From a virus: DNA of 29,881 bases. The stretch covers positions 1 through 29,881 of IMG/VR virus record IMGVR_UViG_3300009163_000127; one strand, written 5' to 3'. Positions within the stretch are counted from its first letter, which is position 1. Each line of letters starts with the position of its first letter. Below are positions 8,209 to 16,145 of the stretch, piece after piece. The translations under genes and the position numbers were made by a program. The notes under the pieces were generated by a model that worked only from the letters and a program-made list of their open reading frames with translations, did not search any database and was not told the origin of the DNA.

Positions 8209-9227
8209 AAAAAACCCGAATCAAGTGGCAAATCAATTTCAAATTCTTCGTTAGAATATGGAGACAAGATTGCAATCTTTGTCTGCATGCCAAAAGGAGG
8301 TTCATTTATCAAGTTTCTAATGTAATTTACATCTTGAATAGGTAGATTCCTAATCAAAACCTTAAGCTCTTCTTTGTCAGAAATATTTTCAATATTATTG
8401 ATAAGCTGAGCAGTCCTGTAAGTAAGAGTGTCATCCGTTGCACTGTCACTAAACGCCTTGAGCTTTCTTTCTCTATATTCTTGGATTTCAGTCTCATCTT
8501 TACCTTTTCCAAGCCTATAACTGAATTTCAAGCCACTCTTTGGCAATACACCAGAAAGATTAGCTGGACCATAATTGTCTGGACAACGATCAATTACTAA
8601 TCCATCAAGATCAACAATTGTGCTAAATTGTTTGTCAGTGTCAGGGCAACGAACTTGAACTTCATAATCAGTGCCGTAACTAATACCACGAAGGTAGATT
8701 AACAAGAATGTTCTGTCTTGTGAAAGAAGATTTTCAGGCTTAATATTTTCTCGAATACATTTGCTGAAAATCATATTTACAGCAGTACCCTTTTTAACGA
8801 ATCGAGGAGTAGCAAGAATCTGTTCTTCTTCTCCTGTCATAGGACGAATGTTGATGACACCATTTGTAGGACCATCTGTGCCATCATAAAATTTACCTTT
8901 ACTTGGCAACATAACTTCTTCGTAATGAGCACTATGTTGCTTCAATGTGTTAAGAATTGCGCTTAATTCTGTATTTCCATTCATCATAACCATAGCAGTA
9001 GCGGCATCCATGGGTGCCCTTACTGGTGGTTGATTCATTCCAGCTATATCACCAGCCATTTGTGCTCTAAACTGTGGAGGAATATTACCAGTTATGCCGG
9101 GATGCAAACCATTACCAAACTCTGAATTAGACTGTTGTCGCAAAGGATGATTTTCTGGAAGTTCAATTTGAGGTTCATTGAAAGAATTGTTAACAGGTCG
9201 TTGTGGTCTAAAAATCTCATCAGCCAT
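8181..9227 (-). CDS. gp26/T4_baseplate-family tail protein (likely tail assembly or baseplate hub)
   Basis: 348 residues from the ATG at 9227, which has AAGGGGAAAA before it; a TTG 8 codons upstream lies ahead of that site. The first 100 residues are Pro/Asn/Gln/Met-rich and disordered. The domain starts at VMLPSKGKFY (106-114) followed by INIRPMTGEEEQIL (125-138), a signature of the phage T4_baseplate (gp26-like) family found in contractile-tail clusters. The zero frame ends at TAA 8183-8181, eight codons after a TTTTTTC slippery site. It heads a minus-strand tail module and is probably expressed in two forms. Confidence 0.75.
   Translation of the reverse strand: MADEIFRPQRPVNNSFNEPQIELPENHPLRQQSNSEFGNGLHPGITGNIPPQFRAQMAGDIAGMNQPPVRAPMDAATAMVMMNGNTELSAILNTLKQHSAHYEEVMLPSKGKFYDGTDGPTNGVINIRPMTGEEEQILATPRFVKKGTAVNMIFSKCIRENIKPENLLSQDRTFLLIYLRGISYGTDYEVQVRCPDTDKQFSTIVDLDGLVIDRCPDNYGPANLSGVLPKSGLKFSYRLGKGKDETEIQEYRERKLKAFSDSATDDTLTYRTAQLINNIENISDKEELKVLIRNLPIQDVNYIRNLINEPPFGMQTKIAILSPYSNEEFEIDLPLDSGFFFPKNKKAN
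8208..8214 (-). other. Programmed -1 frameshift heptamer (T TTT TTC)
   Basis: In the gp26-like frame the codons read GGT TTT TTC. The heptamer fits X XXY YYZ, and slippage moves ribosomes exactly into the open frame ending at 7993. Tail assembly chaperone genes of many long-tailed phages use such sites. Confidence 0.65.
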
Positions 9228-9309
9228 TTTATTTTCCCCTTTTATACGCAAATCGTATTTTTAATTTAGTGTAATTCATTTAAAACTATATTATTGCAGG
9301 AGATTTTTT

Positions 9310-9678
9310 ATGATACAAATTGGTTTTCACAATGTTGCTGAATTAATTTTTCAAAACAATTTAGTAAAAAACTCACTGCCAAAATACAAACATCTTTTCG
9401 ATTCATGGGAATTAGCACAAAAAATTCCACAAATGAGAAGTTTAGGCATAAGATCTGTTCTAGATTTTATTAATACCATCACAGAAAAAGATATTGAAAC
9501 AATATCAGAAATATTTAAATTTCCAATTGAAATAATGAAAATTGAACTTAATCCATATAAAAATGTTACTGGAAATATTCAAGATTTTGAATTACAGCTT
9601 CCTCTTAATAGTAATATACAAGATATGTGCCTTCACAGAAAAGGCGATAAAATATCAGTTCTTATAACAACGGGGTAA
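9310..9678 (+). CDS. Hypothetical protein, 122 aa
   Basis: Not recognised. AGGAG lies 8 bases before the ATG. The sequence is mixed helix/strand, without Cys clusters, signal peptide or membrane segments. It ends two bases before the next ATG, so it is translated together with the membrane protein and the two following small genes. The divergent 82-base gap upstream separates it from the gp26-like gene; it is AT-rich and contains CTATATTA, a possible weak promoter element. Confidence 0.6.
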   Translation: MIQIGFHNVAELIFQNNLVKNSLPKYKHLFDSWELAQKIPQMRSLGIRSVLDFINTITEKDIETISEIFKFPIEIMKIELNPYKNVTGNIQDFELQLPLNSNIQDMCLHRKGDKISVLITTG

Positions 9679-9680
9679 TC

Positions 9681-9995
9681 ATGTTTGATGTCATTCTTTG
9701 GGTTTTTGGTTCTATTGGCATGACTAATATTATCGTTGAATCAGACATTGGCAGAGCATTTAAGGATAAAATTAAACCTTATATTTCAACCTTTATAATG
9801 AAAGGTCTTAATTGCTACCAATGCACAGGTTTTTGGGCAGGAGTTTTCACCACAACCCTTATGTACGTTTTTAACGAATGGGATTGGCATAAGCTTCCTT
9901 TAATCTTCCTTGGAGGATGTGCAACAAGTTTCTTCGCAACTTTCTTTGCATTTCTGCAAACTTACTTGGAAGCTAATAGTATTATTTCGGAGTAA
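9681..9995 (+). CDS. Small membrane protein with CxxCxGFWxG motif (DUF1360-like)
   Basis: 104 residues. There is a hydrophobic N-terminus (residues 1-18), a hydrophobic stretch near 50-63 and a long one near 72-95, predicting two or three membrane passes. The motif CYQCTGFWAG (about 45-54) is the hallmark of the DUF1360-type small membrane proteins found in bacteria and phages; their function is unknown. A GGGG sequence overlaps the previous stop and serves as ribosome-binding site. It is the second gene of a four-gene plus-strand cluster. It should sit in the host inner membrane. Confidence 0.65.
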   Translation: MFDVILWVFGSIGMTNIIVESDIGRAFKDKIKPYISTFIMKGLNCYQCTGFWAGVFTTTLMYVFNEWDWHKLPLIFLGGCATSFFATFFAFLQTYLEANSIISE

Positions 9996-9996
9996 C

Positions 9997-10212
9997 ATGC
10001 ATATCATTTGCGACAATTGTAACAAAAAGTATTTTGAAAAAGATCTTGAAAAATTGGTAAAAATTTCAAGATCAGAAATACAAAACATCGTTACTAAGAA
10101 GGAAACAGATAAGGAGAAATTTGTTAAACAAAATACTCTTTATAAATGTATAAGCTGTGGTTATGCTTTAAGGGGAAGTAAAAATGAGCGATCAAGATCA
10201 GAAACAATCTAA
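9997..10212 (+). CDS. Small zinc-ribbon protein
   Basis: 71 residues from the ATG at 9997, chosen because GGAG lies 5 bases upstream; starting earlier would bury the frame in the membrane-protein gene. CDNC (residues 5-8) and CISC (about 51-54) form a likely four-Cys zinc site separated by a charged helical linker. Candidate roles are nucleic-acid or protein binding. It overlaps the next gene by 29 bases, indicating coupled translation. Confidence 0.65.
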   Translation: MHIICDNCNKKYFEKDLEKLVKISRSEIQNIVTKKETDKEKFVKQNTLYKCISCGYALRGSKNERSRSETI

Positions 10213-10588
10213 AAGCTATGTAAGTTTGATGGACATCAAATCAGCTATGAAAGATGAAGACTTTCGTAGCAAACTTCCTGAATCATTAGCTCCAGAAATT
10301 CAAAAATTCATCAACAATCCTAGCTGCTCTTGCAATGTTCCACTCTATAAAAAGATTATTAAAGAAGCAAAAGAACAAGTACTTGCTTACTTCCCCGGCA
10401 AAGACGTTATGACTCAAGAAGAAGAAATCGAACGCCTTTCTAAAAACAATTGGCGTGTCATTAACTGCTCAATTGGGGACGTAGAAAAAGAAATGAAAAA
10501 ACTTCCTAACGGACGTAAACAAATTGCTATGGCTCGATACGAAGATCAAGTAACCATTATCGTCAATGATCTTGATGTTACTTTCTAA
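10184..10588 (+). CDS. Hypothetical protein, 134 aa
   Basis: Not recognised. The start follows AAGGGGAAGT, a good ribosome-binding site inside the end of the zinc-ribbon gene. The N-terminal 30 residues are polar. SCSCN near residue 47 gives two Cys only. The C-terminal half (WRVINCSIGDVEKEMKKLP, then two strands) looks like a small alpha/beta domain. It ends exactly where the next, convergent gene ends; no terminator is visible. Confidence 0.6.
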   Translation: MSDQDQKQSKSYVSLMDIKSAMKDEDFRSKLPESLAPEIQKFINNPSCSCNVPLYKKIIKEAKEQVLAYFPGKDVMTQEEEIERLSKNNWRVINCSIGDVEKEMKKLPNGRKQIAMARYEDQVTIIVNDLDVTF

Positions 10589-11353
10589 TTAAATCATAGT
10601 ATCATATCGAGATATGATGCCTTCTATATTAGCCAACATATTCTCAGGATGACTTTTGTGCATTCTGGGAATCATTGGCATAAAATCGTATATGTTTCTG
10701 TGCTGAGCTATTTTTATTGCACTCTCATAACATACCTTTGCATCCATAAATAAATTTAATTCATATAAATAATCACCCCACAAACTAACAAGTTCAGCAA
10801 ATAACGGATACTTATCCATCATCAAACGAATCATTTCTACCAATTCATCATCATGCTTTCTTTGTTTTAATTTCTCAAAAAAATACTGATAAATCAAAAA
10901 TATTTCATTTAAATCTGGTTCATTAACAAAAATATATTCTTCCAACTTGTTCAAAAAATTATCACTAGAATACAAATTACACCAAATTTCATCAAACCTT
11001 TTTATGTTTCTAAAAGAACTTTTTATGAAAATCTTAGAAACTTCAGGTGACTTTGTATTACTCCTTCTTACCTTTATAATCCATTTGTCAACAACTAAAT
11101 TGTAATGTGATTTAAAAGCCTCTTCTTCATCCCAAAATAATATCTCTTCATCAGGATGTAAAATAAAAAATGATTCATTTTTATAAAACAACTCTAATTC
11201 TTGAAAGAAATTTTTCTTACTTTTAAGAAAATTTAAAGATTTTAACTTTGAATCAAAAGTAAAAAATGTTTTATTTGCTATATCAGCAAATTTAATAAGA
11301 CATTTTTCTTTATCTTCTAAAGAATCAATTATTATTGCACAATTTATTTTCAT
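10589..11353 (-). CDS. Hypothetical protein with glycosyltransferase/TPR-like features
   Basis: 254 residues. The N-terminal half alternates strands and helices; FILHPDEEI (about residues 61-69) sits where GT2-type enzymes carry a DxD/DADE motif, and KIFIKSSFRN resembles the following strand of such enzymes. The C-terminal half (about 150-235), with LVSLWGDYLYEL and MDAKVCYESAIKIA, looks like one or two TPR helices. The resemblance is weak, so a degenerate glycosyltransferase is only a suggestion. It is a single minus-strand gene whose start faces the gp55-like gene across 22 bases; no Shine-Dalgarno sequence is visible. Confidence 0.5.
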   Translation of the reverse strand: MKINCAIIIDSLEDKEKCLIKFADIANKTFFTFDSKLKSLNFLKSKKNFFQELELFYKNESFFILHPDEEILFWDEEEAFKSHYNLVVDKWIIKVRRSNTKSPEVSKIFIKSSFRNIKRFDEIWCNLYSSDNFLNKLEEYIFVNEPDLNEIFLIYQYFFEKLKQRKHDDELVEMIRLMMDKYPLFAELVSLWGDYLYELNLFMDAKVCYESAIKIAQHRNIYDFMPMIPRMHKSHPENMLANIEGIISRYDTMI

Positions 11354-11362
11354 AGAGTCACA

Positions 11363-11370
11363 CTATATTT
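11363..11370 (+). promoter_or_regulatory. Late-like box (CTATATTT) before the gp55-like gene
   Basis: CTATATTT ends 5 bases before the ATG at 11376, matching the spacing of the AATAAATA boxes elsewhere. There is no Shine-Dalgarno sequence. The box is a poorer match than most, so confidence is low. Confidence 0.3.
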
Positions 11371-11375
11371 CTAAT

Positions 11376-11864
11376 ATGAGTAATCATTATCTTGATAATA
11401 AATACCTTGAAAAAAATATTATTGATTTCCAACAAGCAAAAAAATATAAAAGAAAATATGACCTTATTCGACAAGATTACGAAGAACATAAAAAAAACAC
11501 TGAAAAAATAACATTAAAGCTAGATGAAGATAAAATAACACAAAATGATAAAATACTTAAACAAAGTCAAGACAATCTAGCAAAAGAATTCTTCACACTA
11601 GCAGAAAACATTGTCAGATTTAGAAATTTTCAAAAAATAGATTATGATGACGCTGTCCAAGAAGGTGTCTTTATTTGTTTCTCTAAAATCGAACGATTTG
11701 ATCCCACCCGTGGAAGCAAAGCATTCAACTTCTTGACAACATGCCTAATTCATCATCTACGACAAATATACAGATCTAATAAAAACTTCGAAGAACTTAA
11801 GAAAAGATATCAAGAATTTTATTACACAAAAATTAGTAAAGAAATTCCTATCAAAAGACTTTGA
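11376..11864 (+). CDS. gp55-like late sigma factor
   Basis: 162 residues, close to T4 gp55 (185). Residues 90-134 match sigma70-family region 2: YDDAVQEGVFICFSKIERFD, then PTRGSKAFNFLTTCLIHHLR. This region binds the core polymerase clamp and the -10 element. There is no region 4, as in gp55. The N-terminal 70 residues are charged and helical. It should direct host RNA polymerase to late promoters of TATAAATA type, and boxes of that type occur before many genes of this window. It stands alone opposite a minus-strand gene, and a small basic/acidic gene follows 67 bases later. Confidence 0.75.
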   Translation: MSNHYLDNKYLEKNIIDFQQAKKYKRKYDLIRQDYEEHKKNTEKITLKLDEDKITQNDKILKQSQDNLAKEFFTLAENIVRFRNFQKIDYDDAVQEGVFICFSKIERFDPTRGSKAFNFLTTCLIHHLRQIYRSNKNFEELKKRYQEFYYTKISKEIPIKRL

Positions 11865-11888
11865 TTTTAATTTAGATTTGTGTATATT
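11861..11888 (+). promoter_or_regulatory. Possible sigma70-type promoter
   Basis: TTGATT (11861-11866) and an extended TGTATATT with -10 TATATT (11883-11888) are separated by 16 bases, just at the end of the gp55-like gene. It would drive the 90-residue gene at 11932. The T-rich context makes chance matches common. Confidence 0.35.
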
Positions 11889-11931
11889 ATAATTTAACTT
11901 ACTAATCTACTTATAGTAATAGGAGATTTGC

Positions 11932-12204
11932 ATGAAGAACAAATTTTTGGAAGGTGTCGAAAACACAGAACTTCTTCATATACTTGAAAATAGCTACCTC
12001 AAAGAAAAAATTAATCTATTACTGTCAAACGAAAATTTAGTATACACAAAAAAAGGCAGACTAAATAAGTCGGGCGCTTGTCGTATCCTCAGTATGAAAA
12101 ACAAAGAACTAGACACTTTCCTCGAAGAATGCCGCAAAATTCTTGAAGTCGATCAATTCTTGGAACCAGAAGAATACCAAAACTTACAAGAAGATAACGA
12201 ATAA
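11932..12204 (+). CDS. Small hypothetical protein next to the sigma factor
   Basis: 90 residues, not recognised with certainty. AGGAG lies 7 bases before the ATG. The segment KKGRLNKSGACRILSMKNKE and the following helix look like a small helix-turn-helix or helical bundle, and the C-terminal 20 residues are acidic. Its position behind the gp55-like gene invites comparison with the T4 late co-activator gp33, but the acidic end lacks the hydrophobic clamp-binding tail of gp33, so that is not claimed. It ends 22 bases before the convergent tail operon. Confidence 0.55.
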   Translation: MKNKFLEGVENTELLHILENSYLKEKINLLLSNENLVYTKKGRLNKSGACRILSMKNKELDTFLEECRKILEVDQFLEPEEYQNLQEDNE

Positions 12205-12226
12205 TTTTTTATAAACTATTCCACAA

Positions 12227-12874
12227 TTAAATAGGAGGCTCAAGCTCGTTGGGAATAATAAAGCCCGGAACAGATCCAATTGCATCTGGTTCATTTTCTG
12301 GGAACATAAGACTGGAAGCAAGACCTATTACTTCTTTTGTACATTTTTCCCAATAAGCTCTATCATATCTTAATGTCATCGTAACTTTCATAGCATTGTT
12401 TTGTCCCATATCAACTTCACCAAAATCAATATCAGTAGGAAAAGCATTCATGTATGTCCATGCTTCCATAGCATAACCACAACCATCTAACATAAATATT
12501 TTAACATTTCTTTTGAAATTACTATACAATGAACCATAAAAGTTCATTTTTATATCTCCACCCTCATTTCTAATATTATAAATTTTAGTAATCCACTCCC
12601 ATGCAGGATTGGTTTCAGCTACATCGTAAAGCGTTACTGTAATTGGATTCCATTCAGGTCTATCAGCAAACCAAATTGTTTCCGCTAAATGAGGAATATC
12701 AAATTCTTTAAACTTCAGTTTAGGTCTAGCAGACTTTTCTTCTATTAAAACATCCGTCAAGAAACGAAGACTACCAACAGCACCCCTATGAGTGATGTCC
12801 GGTATATACATCAAAAAACGGTTTTGCCTCTTGAAAACAACAGATGAGGCAAAACCGATTCCCATATTAGGCAT
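12227..12874 (-). CDS. Tail tube protein, copy 2 (gp19-like)
   Basis: 215 residues (T4 gp19: 163). The N-terminus MPNMGIGFASSVVFKRQNRF parallels copy 1 (MGIGPLNNVAFKRKYRW). Later blocks are also shared: a TLYDV block (TYYDV in copy 1), LDGCGYAMEAW, a PTDIDFGEV strand and the final LRYDRAYW. These are the beta-barrel strands of myovirus tube subunits. It is the last gene of the minus-strand tail operon, 15 bases after copy 1, with TAGGAT before the ATG. It may form the tube or a tube-like cap or adaptor; which copy builds the main tube cannot be told. Confidence 0.8.
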   Translation of the reverse strand: MPNMGIGFASSVVFKRQNRFLMYIPDITHRGAVGSLRFLTDVLIEEKSARPKLKFKEFDIPHLAETIWFADRPEWNPITVTLYDVAETNPAWEWITKIYNIRNEGGDIKMNFYGSLYSNFKRNVKIFMLDGCGYAMEAWTYMNAFPTDIDFGEVDMGQNNAMKVTMTLRYDRAYWEKCTKEVIGLASSLMFPENEPDAIGSVPGFIIPNELEPPI

Positions 12875-12889
12875 AATTCAATCCTATTA

Positions 12890-13543
12890 TCAATACGTTC
12901 CAGTTGCTGGAACATTAACATTACCTGTACATACAGGCTTGGTGCATTGCTCAGCAGCAATTGGATTGCAATGACTTTGATAAGTTGCAAATGAATATCG
13001 AAGATTTACAGAAATTTCACATTCTCCAGACTCAGAATAACTAAGATCACCAAAATCCATCTTAGTGGGCCAACAGTTAACTAAGTTCCACTGTTCTAAA
13101 GCATATCCGCAACCGTCTAAAAGCAAGAGTTTACCAAGTCCTGCATAACCTTGACCATCAGCAGTATAAGCATAACTTCTCTGTGTTGCAGAAATCTGAG
13201 TTGGCGCTCCGTTTGCAGGAGCATTAAAGTTATAAACTCTGTTAACCCATCTGAGCAAATTGCTTACAGTTGCATCACCCTGAACAGCAACATCATAGTA
13301 AGTAAAATCAAGAGCTTCAAATGTTGCTTTACCGGGAATCCAAGTTTTTCCGTTCAAGAAATTGATTTCTGTGCCGTCATCAACTGTGATACTTGGTCTT
13401 TTCGCAGTTTTAACATATTTTCCAGATACGTTAAAACTGGGATCACCACCGATGTTTTCTACAGAAAACACCCATCTATATTTACGTTTGAAAGCCACAT
13501 TATTAAGTGGACCTATTCCCATGTTATTTGCTGTAATAGCCAT
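12890..13543 (-). CDS. Tail tube protein, copy 1 (gp19-like)
   Basis: 217 residues. It follows the sheath gene by 33 bases, the classic sheath-tube order. LDGCGYALEQWNLVNCWPTK and the strand EISVNLRYSFATY match gp19-like tube subunits. GGGAGG lies 6 bases before the ATG and is a strong ribosome-binding site, as expected for a protein made in over a hundred copies. A TATAAAG sequence upstream (in the sheath-tube gap) might add a late promoter. The final 25 residues contain Cys/Pro/Thr-rich sequence absent from copy 2. Confidence 0.85.
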   Translation of the reverse strand: MAITANNMGIGPLNNVAFKRKYRWVFSVENIGGDPSFNVSGKYVKTAKRPSITVDDGTEINFLNGKTWIPGKATFEALDFTYYDVAVQGDATVSNLLRWVNRVYNFNAPANGAPTQISATQRSYAYTADGQGYAGLGKLLLLDGCGYALEQWNLVNCWPTKMDFGDLSYSESGECEISVNLRYSFATYQSHCNPIAAEQCTKPVCTGNVNVPATGTY

Positions 13544-13576
13544 TAAAATCCTCCCTTTATATCAATTAATATTTTG

Positions 13577-15916
13577 TTATGCTAAAGTCCTTACTAGGTT
13601 AAATTCGATGAATATGAATTCGATAGCGTAGACTGGAACAATTCCAATTCTTGCTCTCAATTCGTTTCTTGCAATTACATCTGATGTGTTTAATTCTTCG
13701 TCACATTTGATTGAATAACTTTGTGCGCCAGAGTTTGCAACAAGATCAGACAAGATCTGAGAACATTTTGTTACAAATGCTGACCTTGTTGCTTCTGTGT
13801 TTGGCTCAAAGAGGAAGCTCTTAGCAGCATTTTTAATTGTTTTTTCGACATAGAATAACATTCTGCGAACATTTACTCTATCGAGAGCAGTCGGTGTTCT
13901 CTGAAGAGTTTTCTGACCCCAGATTACAAATCCAGTAATGTCTGGATAGGTAATAATTGGATTGATAGCATTATTGTTACCATACATCAAATCACGTTCA
14001 GCCAAGGTTGGTCTGCTGAATACATTGTTGATATTTGGCACAACACCTCTGTTCAAGCCTGCTGGAGCAAACCAAGGACCAGATTGTGCGTCACTTTGGC
14101 AGTATGCAGCTAATACTGAACCTGAAGGAGGAACCCAAACAGGAATATTATTGAACACATCGGTTTGTTCAACCCAAGGATAATACAAAGCAGCAAAGTC
14201 TGTATCGAGTCTAGCTGAATTTAATGGATGAACACCATTTTGCCAGTTAATGATTTCATTGACAGTTAGTCCAAATGGAGGATCAATAATAGCAAGACAA
14301 TCTTGACGATATGTTTCACAGAGATCAATTAAAGCTCTTACAACTGCTGTTGAGCTTCTTCCCGGCGTAGCAACCAAATCAATATCAATTTGTTCTGGTT
14401 CAGATAATGTGTAAAGACCAGTTCCAGCAGTTGCATTGCCAATAACAAGGTCATCCTGATTATCAGGATCGATTGGAATTCCATCAGTACCACCGCTTAG
14501 AAACAATCCAGTTACACCTGTATTTGCAGGAGGAGCTGGTACTGAAGTATTGTCGGTAACTCTGATGAAGCTGCTAACAGTATTAATATAAGATTCAACA
14601 TAGAAAGAAGATAGTTCATTCTTGGTCAAATTGCCCCAAGCTTCAACTTGCTGTCCATTATTGTATACTTGTATTTGGAAAGTGCCATCATAAGGATTAG
14701 TTGTGATGACAATAGCAGTTTTGTTTCCTTCAATTCCGGGACTGTCAGCGTATACTGTGAAGCTGATATCACTTGAAGTGTTGGAGCTACCAGTTACTTT
14801 TCCACCTTCGTCAGTATTACCATCGCCAGTAACTCTGGGAGGAGATGTGCCAGTAGCTGTAGTATTACTTAGACCAAAAACAACATCCAATGTACTTGCT
14901 GTTTTAACAACTAATCTGCTACCAACACCATAAGTCATTGTATTAAGAATGATGTGGTCAGATCCATCGGTGCTGGCTTCAAATCCACCGGGGAAACCAA
15001 TGGATGATATTTGTGTTTGGATTTCTGTCAAAACTTGATTAGTTGTCCAAGAAGAACCAGCGAGTGCTGACAAGTCGATTACCTGAACAACATCATCGAT
15101 ATTTACGTTTCCTGTGCCGCTAATAACAACTTGGAGTGCATTAGCAAGATAATCTGCGCTAATTCCACTGAAGTTCCAAGTGCCAGCTGATGTATAAATA
15201 TCATCAGGATAGTTTGTATTAGTTCCTGTGAGGATAGCTTGTGTCATATCTGTACCAAGACCAACGATGCTTGATACACCGCCATAAATGGAATCTTGAT
15301 ATGAAACTAATTCGATTGAAGAAGTGCTTCCGAAAGCCCAAACAGATCTTAGACCTAATGTGTCACTGCTTGTTTTATAGAATTCGATACCATCAATTTC
15401 TTTATTTAGACCAAGATTTAAGGCTAAAACAAGTTCGTCTATGGTATATGTGTCTGCGTCAATGGTAAGAATCTTGCTTGCAAGAACTCCGTTTAATTTC
15501 CAGCTGAAGTAGCTATCAACTGCAAATACATAAGGACCAGTAACACTGCCAATGATATCAACTACACCACCAGTTGCAGGAACATCAGCAGAAGCTGATG
15601 TCGCTTGTGTGCTACTGGTTGGATCTGTGTCTGCAACTCTTGTAATAATGAGTTCGCTTGAAACTCTAAGAATTTGTTGAGCAGCATAAATCAAATAAGG
15701 ATCACTGGTGTCAGGATGTGGATTACCAAATTTGGTAACAAGATCTGTCAAACTAGTAACACTAGTTGGTGTATTAATTGGACCCTTGCTTGCAAATCCT
15801 ACTAAACCTATCTTGTGGAAAGTTGTAGAAGGACTAACAAAAGTCAAGTCATTTTCTGTGATTCTCACAGAAGGACTGATTGTGTTGCTTGCAGGAAAGC
15901 CTCGTAAAGTTGCCAT
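13577..15916 (-). CDS. Contractile tail sheath protein (gp18-like)
   Basis: 779 residues (T4 gp18: 659). The N-terminus has ISPSVRITENDLTFVSPSTT and the GLVGFASKGPINTP strand. The C-terminal domain carries FVIWGQKTLQRTPTALDRVN followed by RRMLFYVEKTI, the signature of myovirus sheath subunits. The long Ser/Thr/Gly-rich middle (about 100-480) would form surface-exposed insertion domains and accounts for the extra length. GGGAGAAAAG precedes the ATG. It is one base downstream of the small gene and followed by the tube. The sheath surrounds the tube and contracts during DNA injection. Confidence 0.93.
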   Translation of the reverse strand: MATLRGFPASNTISPSVRITENDLTFVSPSTTFHKIGLVGFASKGPINTPTSVTSLTDLVTKFGNPHPDTSDPYLIYAAQQILRVSSELIITRVADTDPTSSTQATSASADVPATGGVVDIIGSVTGPYVFAVDSYFSWKLNGVLASKILTIDADTYTIDELVLALNLGLNKEIDGIEFYKTSSDTLGLRSVWAFGSTSSIELVSYQDSIYGGVSSIVGLGTDMTQAILTGTNTNYPDDIYTSAGTWNFSGISADYLANALQVVISGTGNVNIDDVVQVIDLSALAGSSWTTNQVLTEIQTQISSIGFPGGFEASTDGSDHIILNTMTYGVGSRLVVKTASTLDVVFGLSNTTATGTSPPRVTGDGNTDEGGKVTGSSNTSSDISFTVYADSPGIEGNKTAIVITTNPYDGTFQIQVYNNGQQVEAWGNLTKNELSSFYVESYINTVSSFIRVTDNTSVPAPPANTGVTGLFLSGGTDGIPIDPDNQDDLVIGNATAGTGLYTLSEPEQIDIDLVATPGRSSTAVVRALIDLCETYRQDCLAIIDPPFGLTVNEIINWQNGVHPLNSARLDTDFAALYYPWVEQTDVFNNIPVWVPPSGSVLAAYCQSDAQSGPWFAPAGLNRGVVPNINNVFSRPTLAERDLMYGNNNAINPIITYPDITGFVIWGQKTLQRTPTALDRVNVRRMLFYVEKTIKNAAKSFLFEPNTEATRSAFVTKCSQILSDLVANSGAQSYSIKCDEELNTSDVIARNELRARIGIVPVYAIEFIFIEFNLVRTLA

Positions 15917-15917
15917 T

Positions 15918-16145
15918 TTACTTTTCTCCCTCAGTCAAAATATTATTTTGTACATATCTAGTCTTAATAAGACCCATTTTTTCTACTCTTTCTATATATG
16001 CAGTAGACCTTTCATCTTCTAAATTATAAATATTTTTTTTAGAACCAATTCCCGGAATGTTCAATGTTGTAAAAGAATTTACTTTTTTTCTACTCTTGAT
16101 AACAAGTTGAACTGGGTGCTTGCAAACATTTGTAATTTCTATCAT
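15918..16145 (-). CDS. Small hypothetical protein of the tail operon
   Basis: 75 residues. Its ATG overlaps the stop of the gp15-like gene (ATGA, 16142-16145), so translation is coupled, and it ends one base before the sheath ATG. The sequence is basic at the start (VCKHPVQLVIKSRKKVN) and beta-rich. Such small beta proteins with an early conserved KHPVQLVIKS-like strand are common near phage tail genes, but no function is assigned. The tight spacing shows it is a real part of the late tail operon. Confidence 0.65.
   Translation of the reverse strand: MIEITNVCKHPVQLVIKSRKKVNSFTTLNIPGIGSKKNIYNLEDERSTAYIERVEKMGLIKTRYVQNNILTEGEK

Noticed and set aside
10601-10618. ATCATATC-GA-GATATGAT inverted repeat
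   Set aside because: The loop is only two bases, no T-run follows, and it is explained by coding sequence of the minus-strand gene.
11932-12204. gp33 late co-activator
   Set aside because: Position beside gp55 is suggestive, but the expected hydrophobic clamp-binding C-terminus is missing.
13151-13631. Plus-strand frames opposite the tail tube gene
   Set aside because: They lie inside a well-supported tube gene and show no start signal or family pattern.
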